A DNA stretch of 16,701 nucleotides from Phoronis ovalis (taxonomy: Eukaryota > Phoronida > Phoronidae). The notes under the pieces are model-generated. The model was not told the origin of the DNA, did no database searches, and saw only the letters and a list, made by a program, of their open reading frames with translations. This document shows positions 1 to 8,294 of this stretch, piece after piece. The stretch's first letter is position 1, and each line of letters opens with the position of its first letter. Where the stretch lies: assembly GCA_028565635.1 (NCBI GenBank), contig JAOXYB010023081.1, forward strand, positions 1-16,701. Reading direction: 5' to 3'. The translations under genes and the position numbers were made by a program.

Positions 1-113
1 TCTATTATCAACCTTACAACTCTTATACATACAAAGATGGCTTTACAACTACAGAAACTACATCATATGATGGGCATATGTCTGCACCCGCAGACCTCTT
101 GTTTAAAACTTGA
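1..113 (+). CDS. 3'-terminal coding piece of an unidentified gene (C-terminal tail), 5' part outside window
   Basis: From base 3 one frame is open to a TGA at 111-113 and gives a tail rich in Tyr, Thr and Ser, including KDGFTTTETTSYDG and ending in DLLFKT. The composition suits a cytoplasmic or disordered C-terminus, but I do not recognise the family. The main support is a diverged inverted copy at 6287-6363, where the frame is kept through DGFT-KETTSYDG although about one base in eight differs. No acceptor splice site is visible, so the exon begins left of the window. No clear AATAAA follows within the next few hundred bases. It could instead be a repeat that happens to be open; the shared frame makes coding origin the better reading. 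Confidence 0.5.
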   Translation, partial: YYQPYNSYTYKDGFTTTETTSYDGHMSAPADLLFKT

Positions 114-458
114 GCTAATAATTATCTGGATTAACATGGAATGTAAACATTTGGATATCTTTATAAAGTGCGGTTTCTACTAAATAGATACATGTATTTG
201 AGGAAGTGCTTGTATTCCGATAAATATAGCTTTTAAAAGTTGTCTCTATCAAGGCATGGTAGAGTGTCTTTGGTGTCTGAGTGTCATCGGAGGATATTCT
301 TTTTCTTTGTGGATAAAACATGATCCTGACGTACAATTCAGTGTTCTTGTTAATTAACGATCAGTGCTAAAAAATTACCCTATCTGAATTCTTTAAATTA
401 TTATTCTACTTATCTTAAAACTAGGAATCTTTTGTACAATGTATTTTGCTATTATTGC
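114..458. other. AT-rich non-coding stretch after the terminal exon
   Basis: This would be 3' UTR or intergenic DNA. A 73-codon frame on the minus strand (115-336) has no recognisable motif and no flanking splice signals I trust, so I treat it as chance. Confidence 0.4.
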
Positions 459-508
459 CAGTCTGAAGAAATCCATTTGTTAGTGTTTGGGTTTTCTCAA
501 CTTTCAAT
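459..508 (+). repeat. diverged copy of the CAGTCTGA...GTTAGTGTT motif
   Basis: It begins CAGTCTGA, continues with a variant of AAATCCATTTGTTAGTGTT and then TTCTCAACT. The same order occurs, better preserved, at 1408-1477 (+) and inverted at 1340-1371 and 1556-1628. It is the most diverged member of the group. Confidence 0.55.
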
Positions 509-548
509 TTTCGTTTAGTATCTCGAAAAGCAGACGAAAAATAATCCT

Positions 549-554
<6 letters not shown>

Positions 555-582
<28 letters not shown>
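555..582. repeat. (TA)n microsatellite
   Basis: An uninterrupted run of 14 TA units. Confidence 0.95.
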
Positions 583-585
<3 letters not shown>

Positions 586-787
586 CTACAAAAGTCTTGA
601 CATCAATCCAATTGCTGTTTACTATAATAGATGTAACAGTGAACTAAGCAAGTAGCTAGTAAAATAGGTCAATCACGTATAGAAAAGCCTATCTTGATTT
701 TGGATCAAAAGTTTAATGACGTATTTATTTCGCTCTTGTTAAATTGAAGGAATATAATGACAATTGTCTATGCTTAAGCCCAGCCTT

Positions 788-1140
788 TCAGGCCTACCTA
801 ACCAGCGTAGACTCGATCCGTCAATATGCACTCACGCATCTGTTTCCTACCACTCAAACCCTTTTCCAGGTTTCGCACCGAAATTCCTGCTACTCGAACC
901 GTCGTTTCCGTAGACTCGCACAAATTGCCAGGAACTCGAACAGATTTCCGGAGTCTCGGACCTGCTGTTCAAGTCACCGGAAATATGTACAAGTTCCTTG
1001 CAACTTGTAGGAGTCTACGGAAACGATGGTTTGAGTAGCAAGAATTTCGGTGCCAAACCAAGAAAAAGGATTCGACTGTAGGAAACAGGTGCGCGAGTGT
1101 GTATTGACGGTTCAAGTCTACGCTGGTTAGGTAGGCCTGA
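788..1140. mobile_element. 353-bp fold-back hairpin, MITE-like, with an internal 20-22 nt beat
   Basis: The segment starts TCAGGCCTACCTAACCAGCG and ends with its reverse complement. Pairing continues almost to the middle: GTAGACT-GA-CCGTCAATA, CTGTTTCCTAC, GCACCGAAATTC-TGCTACTC-AACC and CGTTTCCGTAGACTC each have a partner in the other arm. The centre is closed by TTTCCGG (about 945) and CCGGAAA (about 978). A possible 3-bp target duplication, CTT, flanks it at 785-787 and 1141-1143. Within the left arm an ACTCGAACC-like word recurs about every 20-22 bases (near 811, 831, 853, 892, 914 and 933), so the arm itself looks built from a short tandem repeat. A frame of 88 codons (744-1010, +) crosses it and I regard that as chance. 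The element has no transposase; the superfamily is not decided by the sequence. Confidence 0.85.
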
Positions 1141-1234
1141 CTTTGTTTGTAATTTACATTAGTATTTCAATACAAAAACAATTATTTAATAATATTTTTA
1201 TTACTTTGATTACATTTCAAGGTTTAGTGCTGGC

Positions 1235-1260
1235 CCAAAAAAAGCCAGGAATTTTTTTGG
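1235..1260. repeat. small perfect hairpin, 9-bp stem
   Basis: CCAAAAAAA and TTTTTTTGG pair around an 8-base loop. It lies about 95 bases right of the fold-back element. No gene ends here, so I do not call it a terminator. Confidence 0.5.
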
Positions 1261-1339
1261 TATCGAAAGGGTGTAATAGTGGTGCCCTCAAGTGCGTGCA
1301 AATAATTTATTGACGTGTTTAGTTAGTTGAGCAAGCATA

Positions 1340-1371
1340 GAACACTAGTGGATAGATCTATTCAGACTGTA
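1340..1371 (-). repeat. inverted copy of the CAGTCTGA...GTGTTC motif
   Basis: Read on the minus strand it gives CAGTCTGAATAGATC, then ATCCACTAGTGTTC, matching the copy at 1408-1440 in order and spacing. Confidence 0.65.
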
Positions 1372-1407
1372 TTATTGCTAATTGTTTAATTCTTGGTGTA
1401 CCTTATG

Positions 1408-1477
1408 CAGTCTGAGCAGATCCATCCGTTAGTGTTCCGTACCTTCTCGACTCATGTATGGGCTTAACCATAGTCAA
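1408..1477 (+). repeat. left arm of a 70-bp inverted repeat pair
   Basis: It runs CAGTCTGAGCAGATCCATCC, then GTTAGTGTTCCGTACCTTCT, CGACTCATGT and GGGCTTAACCATAGTCAA. The reverse complement, with scattered changes, is at 1556-1628. The 78-base spacer between the arms has no recognisable content. Together the arms form a 220-bp MITE-like fold-back; shorter relatives lie at 459-508 and 1340-1371. Confidence 0.8.
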
Positions 1478-1555
1478 CTTACAAGATCGAAATAATTATG
1501 TCATTAGACTTTTGCCAACCAAGATAAACCTTTCTCCCTGTGTGATCCACAAAAA

Positions 1556-1628
1556 TTGACTATGGATTAGCCCAGACATTAGTCGAGAAGGCACGGAACT
1601 CTTAACAGATGAATTTATTCAGACTGTA
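1556..1628 (-). repeat. right arm of the 70-bp inverted repeat pair
   Basis: On the minus strand it reads CAGTCTGAATAAATTCATCT, GTTAAGAGTTCCGTGCCTTC, TCGACTAATGT and GGGCTAATCCATAGTCAA. It pairs with 1408-1477. Confidence 0.8.
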
Positions 1629-1639
1629 ACATGCAAATC

Positions 1640-2115
1640 AGGAGAGGAAGTTTTCTATAAGTACAGGGCTCCGACTTTCAGATAACAGTATTTATTTAGT
1701 TCTTTTTGCAATAACCAAGAAGGAATTTAAAATCTTAAAATTGTTTCAGATATCATATTTTACCATATTATTATATTTTTGTTGACAAATTGTGCAATTA
1801 TTGCCGTCAACATGTAGTGTTTACCGTCACATGTTTTTAACAAACTGTAGCCATGTGTTAAGGAAAGTGAACTCAACATGTTTGCAACTGTACTGTTACT
1901 ACATCTATTCCCCATAACAAAGCTATGATAATAGTAACGTCAAAGTGTTTAATGTTCAAAATATATAGGTCCAACTTACTAAATACATTTGTAGGTCCAA
2001 CAAGGACTTGATACAAGTAAGGGTACATTACTAATTACCTGTAAGTTTTACTTTTAGTAAAATGTAAATAATGGTTTTTGCACAAAGTTGACATAAATTT
2101 GATCAATTGTTTAAG
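1640..2115. other. AT-rich stretch before the first Ig exon
   Basis: Probably intron or upstream flank. The word AGGTCCAAC occurs at about 1967 and again at about 1993. No further Ig-like exon is visible here. Confidence 0.4.
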
Positions 2116-2364
2116 ATTTGGTAGTTTCTGTGAGTCCACAGACAACAACCAAAAATGAGGGAGACTCGGTTACCTTGACATGTAATGCCAATGGTGTTCC
2201 TACGTCATATACATATAGTTGGAAATGCAACAATCAGCCACTGCCAACCACATCAAGTAGTTTACAAATAACAAATCTGGATGCTTCAGATGCTGGAGGA
2301 TACATATGTACAACATATAATGGACGGTTCACCAAATCTGCATCAGCTAATGTTGTAGTACAAT
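2116..2364 (+). CDS. immunoglobulin-domain exon 1 (249 nt, phase 1-1)
   Basis: The exon follows TTGTTTAAG and ends at CAAT before the donor GTAAGT, giving 83 codons. It encodes a complete Ig-like domain: the first cysteine in VTLTCNANG, a tryptophan in YSWKCNNQPL and the second cysteine in DASDAGGYICTTYNG, the standard D-x-G-x-Y-x-C signature. Exon and domain coincide, and both borders are phase 1, the usual arrangement for extracellular Ig modules that can be shuffled or duplicated. It splices in frame to the exon at 2586-2834, which it closely resembles. Such domains occur in cell-adhesion molecules, receptors and hemicentin-like proteins, so no specific gene can be named. There is no signal peptide, membrane segment, or first or last exon in view. 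Confidence 0.88.
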
Positions 2365-2585
2365 GTAAGTTATGGGTTAATTGTACATTGGAAAAATGAT
2401 TACTTCCATATTATTTTAAAATTCTTTGGCTTATTATTGCTTTCTTTTTCAGGATTCATACTCAAAATCATTGAAACATCAGTAGCACACATAATTTTAC
2501 TTGACCATTCGTAAAACTTACTTTGTTACTAATTCATAAAATGTTATGTTGATCAACATACTACTAATTTGGTTTCTTGTTTTAG
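2365..2585 (+). other. 221-bp intron between the two Ig exons
   Basis: It has donor GTAAGT, a pyrimidine-rich acceptor GGTTTCTTGTTTTAG, and stop codons in the reading frame of exon 1. Confidence 0.8.
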
Positions 2586-2834
2586 ATCTGATTGTGTCTA
2601 TAACACCAACAACTGAAACTAAAAAGGCTGGAGAATCCTTTACCTTGACATGTAATGCTAATGGTATTCCATCTGTATCTTCATACGTATGGACTCACGA
2701 CAGTCAACCACTGGCGGCCACTAGTCGTACCTTACAGGTAACTGATCTGAAGTCCGAGGATGCTGGAAACTACAAATGTACTGCTGGCAATTGGTTGTTT
2801 ACTGAATATGCTTCTGCCACGATAGTAGTGCAAT
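2586..2834 (+). CDS. immunoglobulin-domain exon 2 (249 nt, phase 1-1)
   Basis: It is bounded by CTTGTTTTAG and CAAT|GTGAGT and has the same length and phase as the exon upstream. Key features are FTLTCNANG (first Cys), SYVWTHDSQPL (core Trp) and LKSEDAGNYKCTAGNW (second Cys in the D-x-G-x-Y-x-C signature). The two exons share whole blocks of DNA, such as CCTTGACATGTAATGC and the CAATGT at the donor, so they arose by tandem duplication. No third copy lies on either side within the window. With a LINE and minus-strand exons to the right, the rest of this gene must lie to the left, or the pair is a stranded fragment. The fragment alternative is open because neither exon has an internal stop. Confidence 0.88.
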
Positions 2835-3512
2835 GTGAGTATACATTTTGATTTATTGCTGCTTAGCCTTATAGGATATGCAGCTTTTGCTGTGAGGCTG
2901 GTGTGATTATATAAACAAAAAGCAATTTTGTGTAAACAAATAGAATTTTTCCTTTTGTAGCAAATAATAATTGTTCCAGGAGCGAGAAACTATGGGCAAT
3001 AAAAAAATTAGCTCGAAAGGTAAATAACAGTAAATAATGTGATTTTCAGTTGTGACATGTATTTTTGAAGAAATAGGCATAAAACGATATTTTGGTAATA
3101 TAATCATTAGTTTTTTATTACTAGCGTCAATTTTTTTCTGTAAATATTGTGAGTGCATGTATGGAACATAGTTATTTTTAAGGTATATAAGTTCAAATTG
3201 TCCCTTATTTTTTAAATATATATCAATTTACATTAATCTTTTGAAGTGTCTCTCGTCTGAAACGCGAACGCCTACAAGAAGCCAAATAAGTACTTGTATG
3301 TGGTAATGGAAGAGAAATATTTTGATTAGGAAACTGTTTTATTTGCACCTGTATTAAAAAGTGAAATATAGTAAAAGTTATAGGAAGTTCTAATTGCTAG
3401 TGCTGCAATCCTTGCCTTATCCAATAGTGATGTCATTGTGGTTAAGTCTATTAGAATCTTATATCAATCTGTTTTGCAAGTTTCAAGAAAAAATAGACCA
3501 ATAAAAGTATAC
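2835..3512. other. AT-rich non-coding stretch between Ig exon 2 and the LINE tail
   Basis: No coding signal, splice-bounded frame or repeat that I can support. The 83-codon minus-strand frame at 2907-3158 is low-complexity and looks like chance. Confidence 0.4.
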
Positions 3513-3534
3513 TTTTTTTTTATAAAATTTTATT
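3513..3534 (-). promoter_or_regulatory. LINE polyadenylation signal and A-tail
   Basis: The minus strand reads AATAAA at 3534-3529, then TTTTATA and eight A residues at 3520-3513. This marks the 3' insertion edge of the element. Confidence 0.8.
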
Positions 3535-3839
3535 TGAATTTGCAATTATGAACAAAACAATAGAGTACAAATATAAAAAAGATAAGTAGAGAGAAAAAAG
3601 AGGAGACAAACACAAGCTTTACCTACGTATAGATACATATACATATTCAAATACCAAATAATTATATTTTACATTTTTTTCCTTTGCTATTATGGCCAGA
3701 GATTGGAACATTGGAGTACACCAAAACATATGATATAAAATAATCAGTTCAACAAAGATAGTGTATTGGTTTCCATTTTTCGTTAAATTGTTGTATTCTT
3801 TTATTTTTTCGTACTATTATTTCTTCTGTTTTTAATTCG

Positions 3840-4929
3840 TTCCTTATGTAAATTTGGAATTCTTTCAGATGTACATGGGATGATAATTTTGTATTTACCT
3901 ACATATATGTAATAGTTGGCTAATATTAGCTTGTGAGTTAGGAGGTGGGAATTGTTGTTTTGTATTAGGTCAACATTTGCAATATTGAATGGTGGTGTGT
4001 CGATATAAGCATTTAAGCCTTCGTATAGAGATTTTCTAAAATCTTGAATGTGTTTGCATTCCCATATAAGGTGAAAGAAAGTGTCTTTATCTTTTCTACA
4101 GAAATCACAAACATCCGACTGTTTTATGTTTAATTTAAATAAATTTGATCTGTATATATAATTCTTTGTAATATTTTATACTGAACAGATTTGATTTTTG
4201 TGTTTCCTTTTATTGTAAAAGATCGAGCATATATTTCTTTCCATTGCTCTTGTGTTATCTCAGTTTTGATGTTTTTGTTCCATTTAATTTGGCTTTTTGT
4301 CAATTTTTTGTTATAATAAGGTGTTTGTATATTGTACTGCATGCTGGTATTTTTCCTAATTTCTCGTTTGGTTGGTCTATTAGAGCTCTTATAGTATTGT
4401 TACACACGATTTTAGAAAAATGGCATTTCCACTTTCGTGGAATACTGTTATTACTCCATAGACTTTTAAATAATTTACTCTTAATTGGAATTTTTGGCAA
4501 AACATTTTGTAAGTTATGTTATTTTTGCTAGTGTTATCAAATAGATCAAATACTTTGTTCAGACCTGCCTTATTCCATTCTGCATAGTATACTGATTTAT
4601 TATGAATGCGGATGCTGAAATTATGCCAAATGTTTTGTTTTAGAATTTCTTCTGTTGTGTCTGGACCGTTTGTGTTATAATTACACCATGCTGTTAGCAC
4701 TTCTTTAATAAAAGTTTTGTTTATTTTTAGCTATTATGGTTTCGTTTGGTTTTAGATTGTGCTCCCACATGTTTGGTATCTTTATATTTCTGAGATAATA
4801 ATTAAGAAGGACCTGCGCTTTGCTTTTATTTCCGGCTAAATGCCAACGTTTTATCCAGCTTGCTTTTATAGCATGGCAAAAGGAAAATATGTCAATCATG
4901 TTTAACCATCCTCTATCAAATGATAGCAT
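3840..4929 (-). pseudogene. C-terminal half of LINE ORF2 with zinc-knuckle motif, broken
   Basis: Successive fragments continue the protein downstream of the RT thumb. 4929-4705 has GWLNMIDIFSFCHAIKASWI, typical of the LINE connector. 4700-4389 follows in another frame. 4342-4130 has WKEIYARSFTIKGNTKI then QYKILQRIIYTD. After a further shift, 4112-4055 gives CDFCRKDKDTFFHLIWEC, a Cys-x2-Cys...His-x4-Cys zinc knuckle of the kind found at the C-terminus of many LINE ORF2 proteins. Its function in the family is nucleic-acid binding during target-primed reverse transcription. At least three frame changes separate these parts, so no functional protein can be made. Plus-strand frames over the same bases, such as 4244-4531, are shadows. 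Confidence 0.88.
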
Positions 4930-5045
4930 CAGAGTGGTCCTAGCAACTGTATCCGGCCTTTACTCCCATATGAATCCGTAACATAATTTGTTCACTTCCT
5001 TAATGAAGACCTCCGATGGATTGGGTAATATAGATAATAAAAATA

Positions 5046-5790
5046 CTATACCTTGGGTAATGCAAAGGTTTTAATTACAGTAATTTTCCCTATAAGAGTG
5101 AGTTTCCTCTTTGCCCATGTGTTAAGTGTAGTGCGTATTTCTTCCAGTTTTGGAGTGTAGTTCAAATGTTCCAATTGTTCTGTGTTGGTAGTGATTATAG
5201 CTCCTAATATCCTTACTTTTGTTGAATTCCATCTCACCTCGCGTTCCCGTTGGAACATAGTATTGGAATATCTCGGAGAACCTATTTTTAATATCTGGGT
5301 TTTGTCATTATTGACTTTCAGACCTGAGCACAGGCGAAACCTACCCAATATATAGAAAGAGAACCACTATCAACGTACAGCCATCAGCATATATACTTAC
5401 TTTAAATTATTGGTTAGCAATTGGTGTACCTTTTACTTCAGTGCTACCTCGTATTCTAATGGCAAGATTTCAATACATAATATAAAGAGTTAAGGAGATA
5501 GTGGACACCCTTGCCTAACACCTCTGCTCAATTTAAAGAAGCCAGAGGACCAGCCATTATTTATTATGCAACTTTCAATATCTGTATAACAGACTTTTAT
5601 CCAATGTTTGAAATTTTTTCCAAAGTTGAAATAGTGTAAACATTCGTGTATAAATCACCATTATAATCGGTCAAATGCTTTTTCAAATCTATCATTGTCA
5701 GGATTCTTGGTATATTATACCTTATCCTAGATGGATTATTGATTTTCTCCGTGTACAGATATGTCTCAGCATAGATAATACCATGCGAAT
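5046..5790 (-). pseudogene. LINE reverse transcriptase core, broken, catalytic box mutated
   Basis: Reading 3'-ward on the minus strand: FEKAFDRL near 5680, with stops just after it; ESCIINNGWSSGFF; then GVRQGCPLSP at about 5495-5525, followed at once by a TAA; LFILCIEIL; and IYADG at 5380-5391, where the second catalytic aspartate of YADD is replaced by glycine. The thumb is in the open stretch 5348-5046, with SGLKVNNDKTQILKIGS and KRKLTLIGKITVIKTFALPK. These are standard LINE reverse transcriptase blocks in the correct order. Homology fades near 5775-5790, beside a TG-rich tract. Besides the changed catalytic residue, stops and frame shifts prevent activity. Confidence 0.9.
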
Positions 5791-5839
5791 TACAGTCTGT
5801 CAGCAAGTAGTTACAATGTCGTGGTTATAAATTAAAACA

Positions 5840-5985
5840 TGTGTTGCACGTGTGTCTAAAGTGTGCTTGTGTATGTATGTGTGCGTGCATGTATGGATGT
5901 TTGTTATTTTGTGTTTATGTGTTTGTGTGTATGTGTGCATGTGTGTTTTGTATGAGTGTGTGCATGCGCGCCTGTAGGTGCCTTT
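5840..5985. repeat. TG-rich degenerate simple repeat
   Basis: Mostly TGTG, TGTA and TGCA words on the plus strand. It separates the truncated 5' end of the LINE from the exon at 6005-6188. Confidence 0.85.
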
Positions 5986-6004
5986 GTGAAACTCTTAGAT
6001 GTAC

Positions 6005-6188
6005 CTGTTAGTTCTATGAAAGTTTTCCATGCAGAAGCAGGCCCTATAATCGGCAGATCTTGAGGTGTTAGTGCCTGAAGGACATACTTCGCAGTCGGCA
6101 ATTGATTTTCCTGTACCATTTAAAACAAACGTTCCAGGATAACATTTTTCTACATTTGTTTGTCCTATTTTATTTTGATAAAAGCCAC
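6005..6188 (-). CDS. exon C of a cysteine-rich extracellular protein (GCC2/GCC3, ephrin-receptor-like repeat)
   Basis: On the minus strand an acceptor TATCGTTTTAG precedes base 6188 and a donor follows AACAG at 6005 (GTACAT). The exon is 184 nt, entering in phase 1 and leaving in phase 2. It encodes GGFYQNKIGQ, then KCYPGTF, then GKSIADCEVCPSGTNTS and YRACFC. The C-x2-CP-x-GT pattern is typical of GCC2/GCC3 (ephrin-receptor-like) repeats, which form small disulphide-linked modules in secreted and surface proteins. The first cysteine expected before EKC seems replaced by valine or asparagine, so the module may be diverged. The phase fits exon B (9858-10078) exactly: G plus GT restores a glycine codon. 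The following exon should lie left of 6005, but none is recognised. A decayed gene cannot be excluded. Confidence 0.75.
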
Positions 6189-6286
6189 CTAAAACGATAA
6201 GTAATATAACATCAAACGACACTTTATAAAACAAGAACATATGACTCAAGTGACGAGGGAACATCCGAAACGGGTCGTTACCATCT

Positions 6287-6363
6287 AATTTTAATCAGGA
6301 GGTATGCGGGTGCAGACAGAAGTCCATCATATGATGTAGTTTCTTTAGTTGTAAAGCCATCTA
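6287..6363 (-). pseudogene. inverted, partial copy of the terminal exon seen at 1-113
   Basis: The minus strand matches bases 31-107 of the plus strand with about ten differences in 77 positions. It keeps the same frame through DGFTTKETTSYDGLLSAPA and runs a few codons past the position of the original stop before TAA. Homology ends sharply at 6363, where DNA of the tandem array type begins. It sits inside what would be the intron upstream of exon C, with no splice sites, so I call it a pseudo-exon fragment. Confidence 0.75.
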
Positions 6364-6431
6364 TGTCACCTGGCCTAATACACCTACCAACCTATGTCGA
6401 AGGAAAAATGTCGAAGATTCGTATCGGAATT

Positions 6432-6451
6432 TGACCTACTTTTCAAGGTCA
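6432..6451. promoter_or_regulatory. everted nuclear-receptor half-sites, 8-base spacer, repeated in four of five units
   Basis: TGACCT, eight bases, then AGGTCA. The same arrangement is at 6754-6773, 7175-7194 and 7960-7979, and is degraded in the fourth unit near 7500. The second half-site is always part of TCAAGGTCA, the extended monomer site known for NR5A/ERR-type receptors. In the first unit another AGGTCA follows after seven bases. Whether it binds anything is inference. Confidence 0.4.
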
Positions 6452-8273
6452 CTTTGAAAGGTCACCTGGCCTAATACGTCCATCAACCTATAGCCTTCAT
6501 GAATCCACCTTCGAATACTCGAGTCATCGCTTCGTCTATCCCGGAACGGGAGCAACGTAACATGCACTCTCGGGAACGATCTCACCAATTGGCCATTTTG
6601 AAAGTGATTCACGTCAATATTACAGACGGTCTGCATTTTGAGCTGTATTTACCCTGTACCAAATATAAAGCTGACCAGATAAAAACCGAAGCAATTATTG
6701 CGCGACAAAGAAAGTGTTACGCACAAAAAATATCGAAGATTCGCATCGGCATTTGACCTACTTCTCAAGGTCATTTTGAATCGTCCAGTCATCGCTTCGT
6801 CTTTCCAAAAATGGGCGTAATATAACGTGCACTCTCGGGTACAAACATGGCCGCCAATCGGCCATGTTGGAAGTAATCGGGATCAAACTTATACCCGACA
6901 TGTACTTTGACAAGTATTTATCCTGTACCAAATATGAAGATGATTTAACAAAAACTAAAGCTATTATTGCGAGCTAACATTTCGAGAACAAACATGGCCG
7001 CCAGTCGGCCATCTTGAATGTGATCCATGTCGAAATTACAGACGATCTGCAGTTTGACCTGTATTTAGTAGCCCGTACCAAATATAAAGCTGATAAGATA
7101 AAAACAGAAGCAGTCATCGCAAGATAAGTAAAGTGTTACGCAAATGAAAAATGTCGAAGATTCTTATCGAAATTTGACCTACTTCTCAAGGTCACTTTGA
7201 AATATCATCTGGCTAAGTACGCCCACCACCCTATGGGCTTCAGGAATCCACCTTCCAATCGTCCAGTCACGGCTTCGTCTTTCCCGAAATGGTCGCAACG
7301 TAACGTGCACTATCGGGAAAAAACATGGCCGCCAGTCGGCCATCTTGAACTGATCCATTTGGAAATTACACACGATCTGCATTTTGACCTGTATTTACAC
7401 TGTACCAAGCATAAAGTTGATCAGATAAAAACTGAAGCAGTTATTGCGCGACAAAGAAAGTATTACGCACAAAAAATGTCGAAGATTCACATAGGCATTT
7501 AACCTACTTCTCAAGTACATTTTGAAATGTGGCCTGGTCTAATGATCCCACCAACTTATGGCTAAGTGAATCCACCTTCTAATCGTCCAGTCATCGCTTC
7601 GTCTTTCCCAAAATGGGCGCAGCGTAACGTGAACTCTCGGGTACAAACATGGCCGCCAGTCGGCCATGTTGGAAGTAATCAGAGTGAATATTATTCACTA
7701 AGTGTACTTTGATCAATATTTATCCTGTGCCAAATATGTAGCTATTATTGCGAGCTAACATCGAGAACAAACATGGCCGCCAACCGGCCAACCGGCCATC
7801 TTGAAAGTCAGCCATGTCGAAATGACAGACAATCTGTATTGTGATCTGTATTTATCATGCACCAAATATAATGCTGATCGGATAAAAACTGAAGCAGTTA
7901 TTGCGCGACAAAGAAAGTGTAATGCGCAACAAAAATTGTCAAAGATTCGTGTCGACATTTGACCTACTTTTCAAGGTCATTTTGAAATGTCACCTAGCCT
8001 AATACGCCCACCGATCAATGGTCTTCGTGAATCCAGCTTCGAATCGTCAAGTCAACGTTTGGTATTTCCCTAAATGGTCGCAACGTGAGGTGCACTCTCG
8101 GGTACAAACATGGCCGCCAATCGGCCATGTTGGAAGTAATCGAGGTCAACATTATATCCGACCCGTGCTGTGACCTTTACTTACCCAGTACCAAATACGA
8201 AGATGGTCTGACGAATGCTGAAGCCGTTATAGCAAGACAAAAAAAGGTTACATACGGCCACGCCGACGACGCC

Positions 8274-8294
8274 GCATATCCTACGGCTATATGC
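8274..8294. repeat. short inverted repeat at the array edge
   Basis: GCATAT and ATATGC flank a 9-base centre, just after a GC-rich GCCACGCCGACGACGCC tract. It appears only in the last unit and may mark the end of the founding mobile element. Confidence 0.4.

Larger units (their letters stand above)
3513..5790 (-). mobile_element. 5'-truncated, inactive non-LTR retrotransposon (LINE, L1/Tx1-like)
   Basis: On the minus strand, broken frames spell out the second half of a LINE ORF2 in the right order: reverse transcriptase fingers and palm (about 5790-5370), thumb (5348-5046), connector (to about 4130), a C-terminal zinc knuckle (4055-4112), and a 3' UTR. The 3' end has AATAAA (3529-3534) about ten bases before an A-tract at 3513-3520. 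The endonuclease and the first part of the RT are missing, which is the usual result of incomplete reverse transcription. The palm box is changed from YADD to YADG, and stops and frameshifts are frequent, so the copy is dead. The clade assignment is from memory of L1/Tx1-type spacing and is less certain than the class. Confidence 0.9.

Noticed and set aside
744-1038. Two overlapping plus-strand frames of 88 and 70 codons
   Set aside because: They run across the left half of the fold-back hairpin; composition follows the inverted repeat, and there is no motif or splice context.
4244-4531. Plus-strand hydrophobic 95-codon frame
   Set aside because: Antisense of the LINE C-terminal region, which explains the bases fully.
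6975-7010. ACAAACATGGCCGCC as a translation start (good Kozak context)
   Set aside because: The ATG opens only a few codons before a stop in most units; the word is part of a short inverted repeat.
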